From assembly GCF_027579695.1 (NCBI RefSeq), contig NC_083592.1:30709961-30773960 (forward strand): 64,000 nt of DNA, given 5' to 3'. Below are positions 32,001 to 42,685 of the stretch, piece after piece. The DNA comes from Neoarius graeffei. Lineage: Eukaryota; Chordata; Actinopteri; Siluriformes; Ariidae. The notes beneath the pieces were generated by a model. The model searched no databases, was not told where the DNA came from, and worked only from the letters and a program-made list of their open reading frames with translations. Position 1 is the stretch's first letter. Each line of letters opens with the position of its first letter. The translations under genes were made by a program, and so were the position numbers.

Positions 32001-34318
32001 TCAGTTTAAACATTTGATATGTCATCTATGTTCTATTCTGAATAAAATATGGAATTTTGAAACTTCCACATCATTGTGTTCCATTTTTATTTACAATTTG
32101 TACTTTGGCCCAACTTTTTTGGAATCGGGGTTGTACATCTGTGCACTCTGAATATCTCATCTGAACAAGAAACTGCTGTCTGTCACTGTCACATCTAAGG
32201 GTCGCACTACAGCACAACGATAGCTGATATAAGGGGTGTTCACACGGCAACTTTTACTCCGGTGCAGCACCAGGGCTGCCCCGGTAGAGTGTTCACACGG
32301 TAGAAAGTTATACCAGTGTAGCCCCTGAAAGCTGCTTAAACCGGTGCAAATCTAACCCTGCTCGGGAGGTGGTTTAAGAAATTTACTCCAGAGTAAATGC
32401 TAGTTTGCGGGGCAGCACCGATATAAAATGGGATGTCTGAACGCTACAGGGGTAGACTCGCTACGCGTGAGGAGAGTTGATTACATACGGGCATTGCGTA
32501 ATTTGCATCCTGGTATTTTGCGCTTCCAAAATGGTGAATATCAACAACAACAGAACTGCGTGTCTTCCAGTGTTGCCAGATTGGGCGGTTTTAAGTGCAT
32601 TTTGGCGGATTTGAACATATTTTGGGCTGGAAAACGTCAGCAGTATCTGGCAACACTGGTGTCTTCATCCACGTTGTTTTCCCGGCGCTTGGTGATGCCA
32701 TGACAACCGGGAAAAGGAAGTACATTTTCACGCATGCGCATATTTCATTTCCGTATTATTACTATCGTATAGAACGGTCGCAAAAACTGCCGTGTGAACG
32801 CAAGTGGGGCTGCACCGGTGCTAACACGCTTCTCTCTAGTAAGCAGGTTTGTGACGTGTGAACGCTCCACAAAATTTACATCGGTGTAAGATATATCGCA
32901 ACAAAATACACCGGTGCAGCATCGATGCAAATATGTGCCGTGTGAACACCCCTATTGTTAATAACCTCAATTCTAATGTAATAACAATACATTTATCCAA
33001 ATTGTGTTATTTTTGAAGACTCGGTATCTACATTCCCACACTGTACTGGTTTTGTTGCTGCTTTGTACATCTGAGCTGTTGTACTATTACTTCCAAACAC
33101 TGTTTATACAGTTTGTACTGTATATAATATTACTTTGTTGCTACAGTTACATACATAGGATATATACTCTTTAATATATATAATTTCTCATATATCATCT
33201 ATTAAGGAAGTTACAAACCCACTCGTGCAATGACAATAAAGATATTTTAGACTCATACCTTGAGAAAGCTCTTGGCTGCAGCTCGGCACTGCTGTTGGTA
33301 TTGCTTATAGGTCAGTGTAACCCAAGCGCCGTCCTTCTTTGAGCAGAGGGCTGGGTGATCTCCAAAATTGTCCACCGTCCACTGGAACATCTGATGGATG
33401 GTAAGAGGAGGATCAGAGCCCAGACCCGACTCACTCATCTTTAGCTTCACTGGCTCGTCCCTTGTCGTACTCCAGTACTGCTCGGCCGGAGCCAAGCGCA
33501 CTTCGCCTGTAATTGGGATTGATTCATCATCTGGTGGACCAGAATAGCATTCTGGACAACATTTTGGCATAATTAGGCTCTCAAAAATGTTCTCAAATAA
33601 GCAAGAGAATAGGAAATGAAAGATGAGGTTTCTGTCGTCTCACACCTGTCAAATAATATTAAAGCAGCTTATCTTAAAAAAAGTCCGAGATTAAGTTACA
33701 GGAAGGATATGGAATGTCTGAACAAACCAAGCAGGTTTCTGTTTGTGAGAACAAAAAAGTGGGCATGGCTGTCACCAAGTTACACAAACAGGCCTGTTAA
33801 ATTCTGCACTCACACTTAAATAATCAGGATGCCACTTAGTCCTGCTGTTCAAATATTATTAGTAAATCCATAATGATTGTCTACCAACACATAAATAACA
33901 AAATGGTACTTTTTATTCATTTGAAGGACAATGGCTCTCATTGTCTCACCATCCAAACAGGGCTTCAAATCCTATGAACACCAAGAATCTAAACCTTTCT
34001 GTGAATCTGCTGAAGGACAGAAATATCAGTACTTGTCAGCTCTGATGTAAGAATTAACAAGTATAAGCTCTGAATTTTACCTGCAGCCTTGGAGGCCCTT
34101 CCTACAGTAGCATCAACTGTAGCTTCCTCAAAACCCTTCACAGATGCGTCCTCATTTTCAGTGATGGTATTGGTCAGTGCTTCTGTTTTCACTTCCCTTG
34201 AATTCTCAGTATTCACATCTCCAGTTGGACTGTCAATCCCGGAATCATCTGATAAACTGATTTCTTTCATCTTGTCGGCCACCGAGTCCATGATATTGTT
34301 TCCGATTAAAGAAGTCAT
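20995..34318 (-). CDS. acsbg2: Long-chain-fatty-acid--CoA ligase ACSBG2, copy A (13 coding exons)
   Basis: The product activates long-chain fatty acids to acyl-CoA with ATP, through an acyl-AMP intermediate (ANL superfamily, bubblegum branch). I read coding exons, with splice sites and matching phases, at 34318-34081, 33551-33259, 28996-28908, 27733-27613, 27412-27332, 26324-26175, 26000-25833, 25610-25429, 23716-23483, 22935-22718, 22452-22313, 22130-21887 and 21071-20995. They total 2235 bases, about 744 residues, near the usual length of fish ACSBG2. Diagnostic sequence includes [13 protein letters not shown] (exon 3), the P-loop [11 protein letters not shown] (about 307-317), [11 protein letters not shown] (about 495-505), GWLHSGDLG (about 568-576) and [12 protein letters not shown]. 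No stop or frameshift was seen. The acceptor of exon 2 has a second in-phase candidate nearby. The first exon, Ser/Asp-rich and poorly conserved, is the least certain. Introns carry Tc1, SINE and MITE insertions. Confidence 0.9.
23768..25373 (-). mobile_element. Tc1-like transposon, copy 2, in intron 8 of ACSBG2 copy A
   Basis: The ends CAACCCTGATTCC and GGAATCGGGGTTG-like (here AGAATCGGGGTTG) form the inverted termini, bounded by TA at 23766-23767 and 25374-25375. Length is 1606. The matching intron of copy B at 54131-54145 is uninterrupted with one TA, so both filled and empty sites are visible. Confidence 0.95.
23989..25065 (-). pseudogene. Tc1 transposase interrupted by a single in-frame TAG
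   Basis: From ATG at 25065, 179 codons cover the paired-like helix-turn-helix region ([15 protein letters not shown]) and reach [13 protein letters not shown] follows at about 24526-24528, then the same frame continues to 23989 with [22 protein letters not shown] and [12 protein letters not shown]. The catalytic triad positions (DES, HDN, ENIW) are present. Apart from the stop I saw no lesion, so this is the best-preserved of the three copies. Confidence 0.88.
26384..26756 (-). repeat. tRNA-derived SINE, copy 3
   Basis: Inverted orientation, in intron 5 of ACSBG2 copy A. Exact 13-base duplication CATGAAACTTTGT at 26371-26383 and 26757-26769. Confidence 0.92.
26789..27144 (+). repeat. tRNA-derived SINE, copy 4
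   Basis: Only about 30 bases from copy 3 and opposite in direction. The B-box region is damaged (GGTTCGACCCC) and the tail is ATGGATGAA, so it is more diverged and probably older. Confidence 0.85.
27822..28825. mobile_element. Decayed Tc1/mariner-like element in intron 3 of ACSBG2 copy A
   Basis: Weak inverted ends: ATGCCAAAGTTTGGATGCCC at left and, in reverse complement, ATGCAAGAGTGTGGGCAACC at right. The interior holds short minus-strand peptide traces such as [11 protein letters not shown] that recall Tc1 transposase, but no usable frame. Confidence 0.5.
28998..29050. repeat. (CA)n microsatellite at a splice acceptor
   Basis: About 26 CA units. On the minus strand this is (TG)n running directly into the TAG acceptor of ACSBG2 exon 3 (exon starts at 28996). 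Confidence 0.95.
29215..29672. mobile_element. Decayed MITE remnant
   Basis: Holds CCCAACTTTTTTGGAATGTG in the middle and ends GCATTTGGGGTTGTA. It looks like a short fish DNA-transposon derivative; the left end is not clear and there is no coding capacity. Confidence 0.45.
29673..30551. other. Intron 2 sequence of ACSBG2 copy A without recognised elements
   Basis: AT-rich, with a small imperfect ACACTACACT repeat at about 30272-30320. Nothing else recognised. Confidence 0.5.
30554..32133 (+). mobile_element. Tc1-like transposon, copy 3, in intron 2 of ACSBG2 copy A
   Basis: Full-length ends CAACCCCGATTCC and GGAATCGGGGTTG with TA on both sides (30552-30553 and 32134-32135). Length is 1580. 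Opposite in direction to the host gene. Internal subterminal repeats match copies 1 and 2. Confidence 0.93.
30862..31910 (+). pseudogene. Tc1 transposase, broken copy 3
   Basis: 176 codons to SDESKFEVL and then the same in-frame TAG as copies 1 and 2. Two residues are lost in GARDLRRHC relative to the other copies. A short deletion after SACGMG shifts the frame near 31516, and the A-run near 31760 shifts it again. Confidence 0.85.
32236..32953. mobile_element. MITE with GGGGTGTTCACACGGCA termini, copy 2
   Basis: Same family as 8370-9191 but inverted. Ends GGGGTGTTCACACGGCAAC and GTGCCGTGTGAACACCCC, next to TA. It lies in intron 2 of ACSBG2 copy A. Confidence 0.7.
32980..33247 (+). mobile_element. 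Probable LINE/SINE 3' tail next to ACSBG2 exon 2
   Basis: The stretch ends CTCGTGCAATGACAATAAAGATATTTT, a tail type common to fish non-LTR retrotransposons. No ORF remains. It stops about 11 bases from the exon boundary at 33259. Confidence 0.4.
33552..34080 (-). other. Intron 1 of ACSBG2 copy A
   Basis: No repeat recognised. Bounded by a GTAAAA donor (34080-34079) and an AG acceptor at about 33553-33552. Confidence 0.6.
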
Positions 34319-35427
34319 GCAGTTGCTGTTACTTTGTGCTCCGGAGTCTTGGAGTGCCTGCTTTTCTCTGAGATGGTGCTGAGTATCTTTTACAGTGCTA
34401 GCAGTAGAGCAACAAAAGAAACATGACTACCACTGTTCACTTGGAGACAAACACGTGACACCTAATCCATGGTATTTCTTTAATTGGTATGTACAAATTA
34501 AACAAAAACTACAAAACGCAAGTCTACATACCTGTCTGAATTATTTTCCAAGGTGTTTGAAAGCTTGGGTCCACTGATCAACATTACAGATTGGCTTTAA
34601 AACAGCAAAATACTTCAAAAAATGAAAAAAGGAAGAAAAAATCCTGTATTTATTAGTTCAAACAAAATCTAGCTTCTCATTTACAAAATATTTGTAATAC
34701 ACAGTTAATAGAATCTATGCATACAGTAGTGCTTGAAAGTTTGAACCCTTTAGAATGTTCTATGTTTCTGCATAAATATGACCTAAAATTATCATCAGAT
34801 TTTCACACAAGTCCGAAAAGTAGATAAAGAGAACAAATAGAAGGTTCACAAACTTTCAAGCACCACTGTAGAAGATTTTACTCATATAAGTTATCAAAAT
34901 TACCTTCCAGGTTTGTATCTCTGTTATTACCCCAATACTACACTTAACTCCAGTGCAGTGGTGCACTTCTTATCTTCTCTGAATCAGAATCCGAATTAGA
35001 ATCAGAGTCCGTATCAAGTTCTGCCAAGTAAGTACATTCTCACAAACAAGGAATTTGTTTTGGTGGTTGGTGTATATTTTGTATATATTTTGATAATCAT
35101 GCGAAACTCGTCAATTGTAAAACTTGCACATGTAACAGAAAAACGAGAAAAAAATGGATGAAAATGAATTTATTCCGTGATGAATATTATCCAATCAAAA
35201 CGCGCGTCTTATCCCGAGTCCGTTATTGTACTGCTTTCTACAACCAATCACACGTCTCCTTACATTCGCCCCGCCCCCAGCAGAGCACAATACAACAATG
35301 GCGTCTGTGTCTAGAAGCAGATGATCCTGAAGGAAAATTTTACGCGTAAAATTTTGTTATATGCACACAATGAACTCACATGGTGAAGTTCTTCCTTTTG
35401 GTGAAAAGAGTTAAAAAAATTCAAGTA
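34319..35427 (-). other. 5' flank of ACSBG2 copy A
   Basis: Holds the presumed 5' UTR and promoter, but I cannot place a transcription start. A small MITE lies at 34724-34868. A CpG-containing stretch around 35200-35300 has CCGCCCC and CCAATCA motifs but no recognisable gene. Confidence 0.4.
34724..34868. mobile_element. 145-bp Tc1-type MITE
   Basis: Ends CAGTAGTGCTTGAAAGTTTG and CAAACTTTCAAGCACCACTG pair as inverted repeats, with TA on each side (34722-34723 and 34869-34870). No coding capacity. Confidence 0.85.
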
Positions 35428-35501
35428 CTGTGGAACAGGGGCGCAGATAGGGTTTTTGAACTGGGGGGGACTGAGCTGTCAGCAAATGATTCCATTTTGT
35501 G

Positions 35502-35532
<31 letters not shown>

Positions 35533-35533
35533 A

Positions 35534-36061
35534 CACTACCGTTCAAAAGTTTGGGGTCACTTTGAAATGTCCTTATTTTTGAAAGAAAAGCACTGTTCTT
35601 TTCAATGAAGATCACTTTAAACTAATCAGAAATACACTCTATACATTGCTAATGTGGTAAATGACTATTCTAGCTGCAAATGTCTGGGTTTTGGTGCAAT
35701 ATCTACATAGGTGTATAGAGGCCCATTTCCAGCAACTCTCACTCCAGTGTTCTAATGGTACAATGTGTTTGCTCATTGCCTCAGAAGGCTAATGGATGAT
35801 TAGAAAACCCTTGTACAATCATGTTAGCACAGCTGAAAACAGTTGAGCTCTTTAGAGAAGCTATAAAACTGACCTTCCTTTGAGCAGATTGAGTTTCTGG
35901 AGCATCACATTTGTGGGGTCGATTAAATGCTCAAAATGGCCAGAAAAATGTCTTGACTATATTTTCTATTCATTTTACAACTTATGGTGGTAAATAAAAG
36001 TGGGACTTTTCATGGAAAACACAAAATTGTCTGGGTGACCCCAAACTTTTGAACGGTAGTG
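35534..36061. mobile_element. Tc1-type MITE nested in hAT copy L
   Basis: Ends CACTACCGTTCAAAAGTTTG and CAAACTTTTGAACGGTAGTG pair as inverted repeats with TA close by. The same insertion sits at the same place in hAT copy R, so it predates amplification of this hAT lineage. Confidence 0.88.
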
Positions 36062-36569
36062 TGTATACATGTTATTTCACCTCCCTCACTGCCATCACCA
36101 GGAACTACCTGCAGGTCAGGACAATGATAACATTTTAACATAGCCTATGGAAATCCAAAGTTTACACATTATCATCACGCACAGAAACTGCAAAACTAGT
36201 TTTAAAACTGCTAAATTCCAACTGTTAAACATAGCGAGAGGCTGGGCTACGTGTGTGTGTGTAAAGTGTAAACCAGTGCATCCTGACTTTCTAACTATGC
36301 CTGTGTGTTGCGTGAGCGGCAGTCAGTCAACAACTCTTCACAAAGTTTCCTTATGAAACAATATGCTCGCTGAAATTATGGCAGGGAACGCCAGATTAAA
36401 CATTAAAACTGCCTTCTGAGCACTGTATCTACAGGCTACCACCGAAAGAAGGAGGCTACCAGAAAGGCATCTCTATTCCGTACGATTTTACTTTCACTAC
36501 GACATTACTTTGAACAGACTATCAAAAAATTGCAAGGTGATATGATAAAGTAAGGCACAGTTTACTTAC

Positions 36570-36635
36570 AGTCGTTGTTTTTTGAAAAAACGATGCAATC
36601 GTTTTCTGCCTTTTCAGTTTGGCACCCTTCATCAT
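36570..36635 (-). pseudogene. Orphan first exon of a hAT transposase (copy L)
   Basis: From ATG at 36635 a short peptide, KLKRQKTIASFFQKTTT, precedes a GTAAGT donor. The basic stretch followed by SFF recalls the N terminus of TTF-type hAT transposases. No further exons are present. Confidence 0.5.
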
Positions 36636-37356
36636 GCCGTGTTGGGGTCCTGAACTAGGAGCTGTCCCCGATATGCCTGTCAAACTTGTTGTCGGTAACC
36701 ATAGCAACCAAGCTCGAGCTCGCAACCTGTGCAGTCTGCGCAGTTGCAACTATGTATGTATTTCGAGGACCACAATGGAAATAAGTATTTTTACTTTTTG
36801 TGTTATCCTCCGCAATATTTATATTTATATTATATGTTCACATGTTATGTATATGTTTCTATTGCGAAATCAATCAATCAAAAAAAAAAATGTACTGCTG
36901 TGCACCTCAATAAACCGAATGGTAATTAGTCTTTTGATTTTTCCGTGAGGTTTGCCTTATGCAAAGAAAGACAGCATAGACGTTTTTTCCTCCCTATAAG
37001 TGGGGGGGACCGAACGAGGTGAATTTAAATCTGGGTGGGACGAATCCCCCCCGTCCCCCCCTCTATCTGCGCCCGTGCTGTGGAAAGAGTTGGAAAAAAG
37101 ACCGTAATAATGGTGCGTGTATCAAACGAGATGTGGAAGCTGGGCAAGGCACTAAGTGCAGAAATGTAGCTCCTGCAGAACATAATGCAGGCGTCTTTGG
37201 AGAAGAATCGGATATTAAAGATGAGATTTAGGTCTTTAAGAATCCACTGATGTTCACAGTAAAGATATAAACTAAACAGCTTTTAGTACAGGGCATGCTA
37301 GCATAAGTCTTGTTTGCATCAGCTCTTATTTTCTCCTTTTGTTTTGAAGAAGAGGG

Positions 37357-38898
37357 CACGGGCGCAGATAGAGGGGGGGACGGGGGGGATTCGTCCCACC
37401 CAGATTTAAATTCACCTCGTTCGGTCCCCCCCACTTATAGGGAGGAAAAAACGTCTATGCTGTCTTTCTTTGCATAAGGCAAACCTCACGGAAAAATCAA
37501 AAGACTAATTACCATTCAGTTTATTGAGGTGCACAGCAGTACATTTTTTTTTTGATTGATTGATTTCGCAATAGAAACATATACATAACATGTGAACATA
37601 TAATATAAATATAAATATTGCGGAGGATAACACAAAAAGTAAAAATACTTATTTCCATTGTGGTCCTCGAAATACATACATAGTTGCAACTGCGCAGACT
37701 GCACAGGTTGCGAGCTCGAGCTTGGTTGCTATGGTTACCGACAACAAGTTTGACAGGCATATTGGGGACAGCTCCTAGTTCAGGACCCCAACACGGCATG
37801 ATGAAGGGTGCCAAACTGAAAAGGCAGAAAACGATTGCATCGTTTTTTCAAAAAACAACGACTGTAAGTAAACTGTGCCTTACTTTATCATATCACCTTG
37901 CAATTTTTTGATAGTCTGTTCAAAGTAATGTCGTAGTGAAAGTAAAATCGTACGGAATAGAGATGCCTTTCTGGTAGCCTCCTTCTTTCGGTGGTAGCCT
38001 GTAGATACAGTGCTCAGAAGGCAGTTTTAATGTTTAATCTGGCGTTCCCTGCCATAATTTCAGCGAGCATATTGTTTCATAAGGAAACTTTGCGAAGAGT
38101 TGTTGACTGACTGCCGCTCACGCAACACACAGGCATAGTTAGAAAGTCAGGATGCACTGGTTTACACTTTACACACACACACGTAGCCCAGCCTCTCGCT
38201 ATGTTTAACAGTTGGAATTTAGCAGTTTTAAAACTAGTTTTGCAGTTTCTGTGCGTGATGATAATGTGTAAACTTTGGATTTCCATAGGCTATGTTAAAA
38301 TGTTATCATTGTCCTGACCTGCAGGTAGTTCCTGGTGATGGCAGTGAGGGAGGTGAAATAACATGTATACACACTACCGTTCAAAAGTTTGGGGTCACCC
38401 AGACAATTTTGTGTTTTCCATGAAAAGTCCCACTTTTATTTACCACCATAAGTTGTAAAATGAATAGAAAATATAGTCAAGACATTTTTCTGGCCATTTT
38501 GAGCATTTAATCGACCCCACAAATGTGATGCTCCAGAAACTCAATCTGCTCAAAGGAAGGTCAGTTTTATAGCTTCTCTAAAGAGCTCAACTGTTTTCAG
38601 CTGTGCTAACATGATTGTACAAGGGTTTTCTAATCATCCATTAGCCTTCTGAGGCAATGAGCAAACACATTGTACCATTAGAACACTGGAGTGAGAGTTG
38701 CTGGAAATGGGCCTCTATACACCTATGTAGATATTGCACCAAAACCCAGACATTTGCAGCTAGAATAGTCATTTACCACATTAGCAATGTATAGAGTGTA
38801 TTTCTGATTAGTTTAAAGTGATCTTCATTGAAAAGAACAGTGCTTTTCTTTCAAAAATAAGGACATTTCAAAGTGACCCCAAACTTTTGAACGGTAGT

Positions 38899-38945
<47 letters not shown>

Positions 38946-39011
38946 CACAAAATGGAATCATTTGCTGACAGCTCAGTCCCCCCCAGTTCAAAAACCCTAT
39001 CTGCGCCCCTG
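37357..39011 (+). mobile_element. hAT transposon, non-autonomous, copy R (inverted relative to copy L)
   Basis: Ends CACGGGCGCAGATAGAGG and CCTATCTGCGCCCCTG. A different 8-base duplication, GAAGAGGG, flanks it (37349-37356 and 39012-39019). The contents match copy L almost base for base apart from the length of the CA run. The TTF-like exon is at 37798-37863. Confidence 0.93.
38370..38900. mobile_element. Tc1-type MITE nested in hAT copy R
   Basis: Reverse-complement counterpart of 35534-36061, at the same internal position of the hAT element. Confidence 0.88.
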
Positions 39012-39048
39012 GAAGAGGGCACACTAAATAAAGAGTGTGCAACTGACT

Positions 39049-39270
39049 CCATCCATCCATCCATCCATTATCTCTAGCCGCTTTATCCTGTTCTACAGGG
39101 TCGCAGGCAAGCTGGAGCCTATCCCAGCTGACTACGGGCGAAAGGTGGGGTACACCCTGGACAAGTCGCCAGGTCATCACAGGGCTGATACATAGACACA
39201 GACAACCATTCACACTCACATTTACACCTACGGTCAATTTAGAGTCACCAGTTAACCTAACCTGCATGTC
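39049..39270 (-). repeat. tRNA-derived SINE, copy 5 (5'-truncated)
   Basis: Only the 3' half is present, from the (CATC)n tail to CCTGCATGTC. The tRNA-like head is missing. Confidence 0.85.
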
Positions 39271-40222
39271 AGAGCCTAATCTAGGGCGCGTAATACGCGA
39301 TAATCCACTTTTTGGGCACGAGAGTGATATCGCGTATCTATTCATTTTGTCGCGCATTTATAAGTAGAGAGCGTGTAGTCGCGTTTTACTGAATCTTGTG
39401 CGTATCAATTTGTCAGCACCAGCCAAAATGTTCATACAATACTTTTGAAATATCAAACAAAAACGACAAATCAAAATACAAAAAAAAGTCAATTTTTTTA
39501 GACTGGCAAACAAATTATTCGTGTAATCGTGCAAAATATCAGTCTATTACTCTTCAGAAACCTTTTATTTTTGTTCCGCATCTTTCTCAGTTTTGTTTGA
39601 CGTAATTTATTTTGGTTGCGATTCCAGCTTTCTCGTTTGCGCTCCCTGACTTTTTGCTTGCAGTTTTGGCACAAACTCCACGTGTGGGCGGGCTGTCCAG
39701 GAATGCATTCCCATTGGCTAACTTGTGTTTGACTGACAGCTACGCTCAGCCATTCCCTACTCGGATTCTGACGGACTGTTTGGCGAGTGACCGATCCATT
39801 GACGGTAAACAAGGATCGAGTGGACTTCAGTGGCGACTATGATATTGAATTAATTCAACAAAGTGTCAGTGCGAGACAGATGTGTTGTATGTGTTGCAGA
39901 CAGTAGTACACATTTGACTTGCCACGAAACACCTGCATAATGTGCACTACTGCAACACATACTTGCAACACGTACTTACACTTTGTACTTACACTCTTGA
40001 ACCTTTCACTGTGACAGAGGGGAGCGGAGTCAAAGAATTGCAGTCATCACTTCGTGAAAGATTTGTAAATTCATCTGATTTATTTTGTTTGGATTCATAA
40101 AATACTTTTCTCACCATTTTCCATTATTTTGTGATGTTTTGAAGTTCAGGAGATGCTTAAGTCTTCAGATGTGTTTTTGTTTACTGTTTGATCATGGTCG
40201 CCATATTGTAAACTAACACGTC
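39271..40222. other. Unassigned CpG-containing intergenic stretch
   Basis: Rich in CG dinucleotides at 39285-39400 (GGGCGCGTAATACGCG and similar). No ORF shows a known domain and no paired termini were found. It could be part of an unknown element or an upstream exon of an unrecognised gene. Confidence 0.4.
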
Positions 40223-40224
40223 TA

Positions 40225-41803
40225 CAGTGGGGAAAATAAATATTGAATGCATCAACACTTTTCTCAGTAAATATATTTCTGATGGGGCTATTGGCATGAA
40301 ATTTTCACCAGATGTCGGTAACAACCCAAGTAATTCACACGTACAAAGAAATCAAAACATATATGTCCATAAATTAAGTGTAATAAAGTGGAATGACACA
40401 GGGAATAAGTATTGAACATGCTTACTGAAATTTATTTAATACTTAGTAGAAAAGCCTTTGTTCGTAATGACAGTTTCAAGACACCTCCTGTATGGAGAAA
40501 CTACATTGTAGTTGCATGCATTGCTCAGGTGTGATTTTGGCCCATTCTTCCACACAAACTGTCTTCAAACCTTGAAGGTTCCGGGGGCCTCTCCTATGAA
40601 CTCTGATCTTCAGTTCTTCCCATAGATTTTCAATTGGATTCAAGTTGGGTGATTGACTGGGCCATTCTAGCAGCTTTATTATTATTTTTTCTCTGAAACC
40701 AATTGAGAGTTTCCTTGGCTGTGTGTTTGGGATCATTGTCTTGCTGAAATATAGATGGCAGCAGATTCTTATCAAGAATGTCTCGGTACATTTCTCCATT
40801 CATCCTTCCTTCCATTATATGAAGTCTGCCAGTACCATATGCTGAAAAACAGCCCCACAACATGATGTTCCCACCTCCAAACTTCACTGTTGGTATGGCG
40901 TTTTTGGGGTGATGTGCAGTGCCATTTCTCTTCCAAACATGGTGTGTGCTATGACATCCAAAGAGTTCAAATTTGGTTTCATCTGTCCAGACTATATTCT
41001 CCCAGTATTTCATAGGCTTGTCCAAATGTTGTACAGCAAACTTTAAATGAGCTTCAACATGCTTTTTCTTCAGTAATGGAGTCCTGCGCGATGAGCGTGC
41101 ATAGAGGCCATGGCGGTTGAGTGCATTACTTCTTGTGTTCTTTGAAACAACTGTACTTGCTAATTCCAGGTCTTTCTGAAGCTCTCCGCGAGTGCTCCTT
41201 GGCTCTTGGACAACGCTTCTGATTATTCTTTTGACTTCTCTGTCAGAAATTTTGCGAGGAGCACCTGGCCATGGCCAGTTTATGGTGAACTGATGTCCTT
41301 TCCACTTCCGGATAATGGCCCCAACGGTGCTCACTGGAACATTCAGAAGTTTAGAAATACGTCTGTAACCAATGCCATCAGTATATTGTGCAACAATAAG
41401 GTTGTGAAGGTCTTGAGAGAGCGCTTTGCTTTTACCCATCATGAGATGCTTCTTGTGTGATACCTTGGTAATGAGAAACCTTTTTATAGGCCATCAATTA
41501 GGACTAAACCAGCTAATATTAATTTGCACTGATAGGGGGTAGGATTGCTTTCTAAATACTGACAGATTTCAGCTGGTTTCTTGGTTTTCTATGCCTTTTT
41601 GCACCTCCTTTTCTTCATGTGTTCAATACTTATTCCCTGTGTCATTCCACTTAATTTATGGACATATATGTTTTGATTTCTTTGTATGTCCGAATTACTT
41701 GGATTGTTACCAACATCTGGTGAAAATTTCATGTCAATAGGCCCATCAGAAATATATTTACTAAGAAAAATGTTGACGTGTTCAATACTTATTTTCCCCG
41801 CTG
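40225..41803 (-). mobile_element. Tc1-like transposon of a second family, long TIRs
   Basis: Inverted repeats of about 200 bases at each end start CAGTGGGGAAAATAAATATTG and, in reverse, CAGCGGGGAAAATAAGTATTG. TA flanks both sides (40223-40224 and 41804-41805). Length is 1579. Distinct from the 1742/23768/30554 family. Confidence 0.92.
40476..41442 (-). pseudogene. Tc1 transposase (second family), frameshifted once
   Basis: From ATG at 41442 the frame is open for 270 codons with helix-turn-helix sequence (GYRRISKLLNVPVSTVG), WTDETKFELFG (first Asp), FGGGNIMLWGCFSA and [12 protein letters not shown] (second Asp). Near 40680, in an A-rich run, the frame shifts; the other frame continues with [15 protein letters not shown], which holds the final acidic residue, to 40476. 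One indel therefore separates this copy from an open transposase. Confidence 0.88.
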
Positions 41804-41805
41804 TA

Positions 41806-42311
41806 TAATATGAGTAATACCCAGGTCTTTAAAGGTGTTTCTCTGGATTTCTGTGAATGATTTACTTGGAAGAGAAGAGCAGGGAGGATTGAGAATTGAG
41901 TAGCTGTGGTTTGTTTACACCCGATACTAAAACTTGTATCGTTCGAGCAATCATTGCAAAGATGTGTACAAAAAGCCCAAAAATGCCTACTTACCCAGGC
42001 ATAAATGATACAGGATTTATCTTGTAGTGTCCTGATCCCCAGATCTTTAACCCTACCACAAATAAAAAGTTGTACAGTGATGTAATAGTACATAATGTCT
42101 CTCTTTTTTCATACAGTAGTGTAGTTTAAACCAGTGATGTAATGTTTCATCACCCATTTACATTATACTTAGATAGCTTAGCTTCATCAATGAAATCATC
42201 ATCATCCAATCACATAGCTACAACACACTCTTGAATGTGAATATATACTCATGTTTGTCCTAGTTTAATCACCATTTACTTTCAAGGTTTTATGGTTTGA
42301 CCTGTATCTGT
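41806..42311. other. Intergenic sequence, nothing recognised
   Basis: AT-rich, no paired termini, no coding signal. Confidence 0.5.
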
Positions 42312-42685
42312 CTCATCTCATCTCATTATCTCTAGCCGCTTTATCCTTCTACAGGGTCGCAAGCAAGCTGGAGCCTATCCCAGCTGACTACGGGCGAAAG
42401 GCGGGGTACACCCTGGACAAGTCGCCAGGTCATCACAGGGCTGACACATAGACACAGACTGTTCACACTCACATTCACACCTACGGTCAATTTAGAGTCA
42501 CCAGTTAACCTAACCTGCATGTCTTTGGACTGTGGGGGAAACCGGAGCACCCGGAGGAAACCCACGCGGACATGGGGAGAACATGCAAACTCCACACAGA
42601 AAGGCCCTCGCCGGCCCCGGGGCTCGAACCCAGGACCTTCTTGCTGTGAGGCGACAGCGCTAACCACTACACCACCGCGCCGCCC
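42312..42685 (-). repeat. tRNA-derived SINE, copy 6
   Basis: Full-length inverted copy with CTCATCTCATC tail and tRNA-like head (GGGCTCGAACC on this strand). Target duplication not clear. Confidence 0.88.

Larger units (their letters stand above)
35436..37077 (-). mobile_element. hAT transposon, non-autonomous, copy L
   Basis: Ends CAGGGGCGCAGATAGGG and CTATCTGCGCCCGTG pair as inverted repeats. An 8-base duplication CTGTGGAA flanks it (35428-35435 and 37078-37085). It carries a (TG)n run, a nested Tc1-type MITE (35534-36061) and an orphan TTF-like first transposase exon. The near-identical, oppositely oriented copy is 37357-39011. Confidence 0.93.

Noticed and set aside
35436-39011. A single giant foldback transposon
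   Set aside because: Each arm has complete hAT ends and its own, different 8-base duplication, so two insertions explain it.
39271-40222. CpG-island promoter or hidden gene
   Set aside because: CG content is raised only locally and no ORF has recognisable features; left as unassigned.
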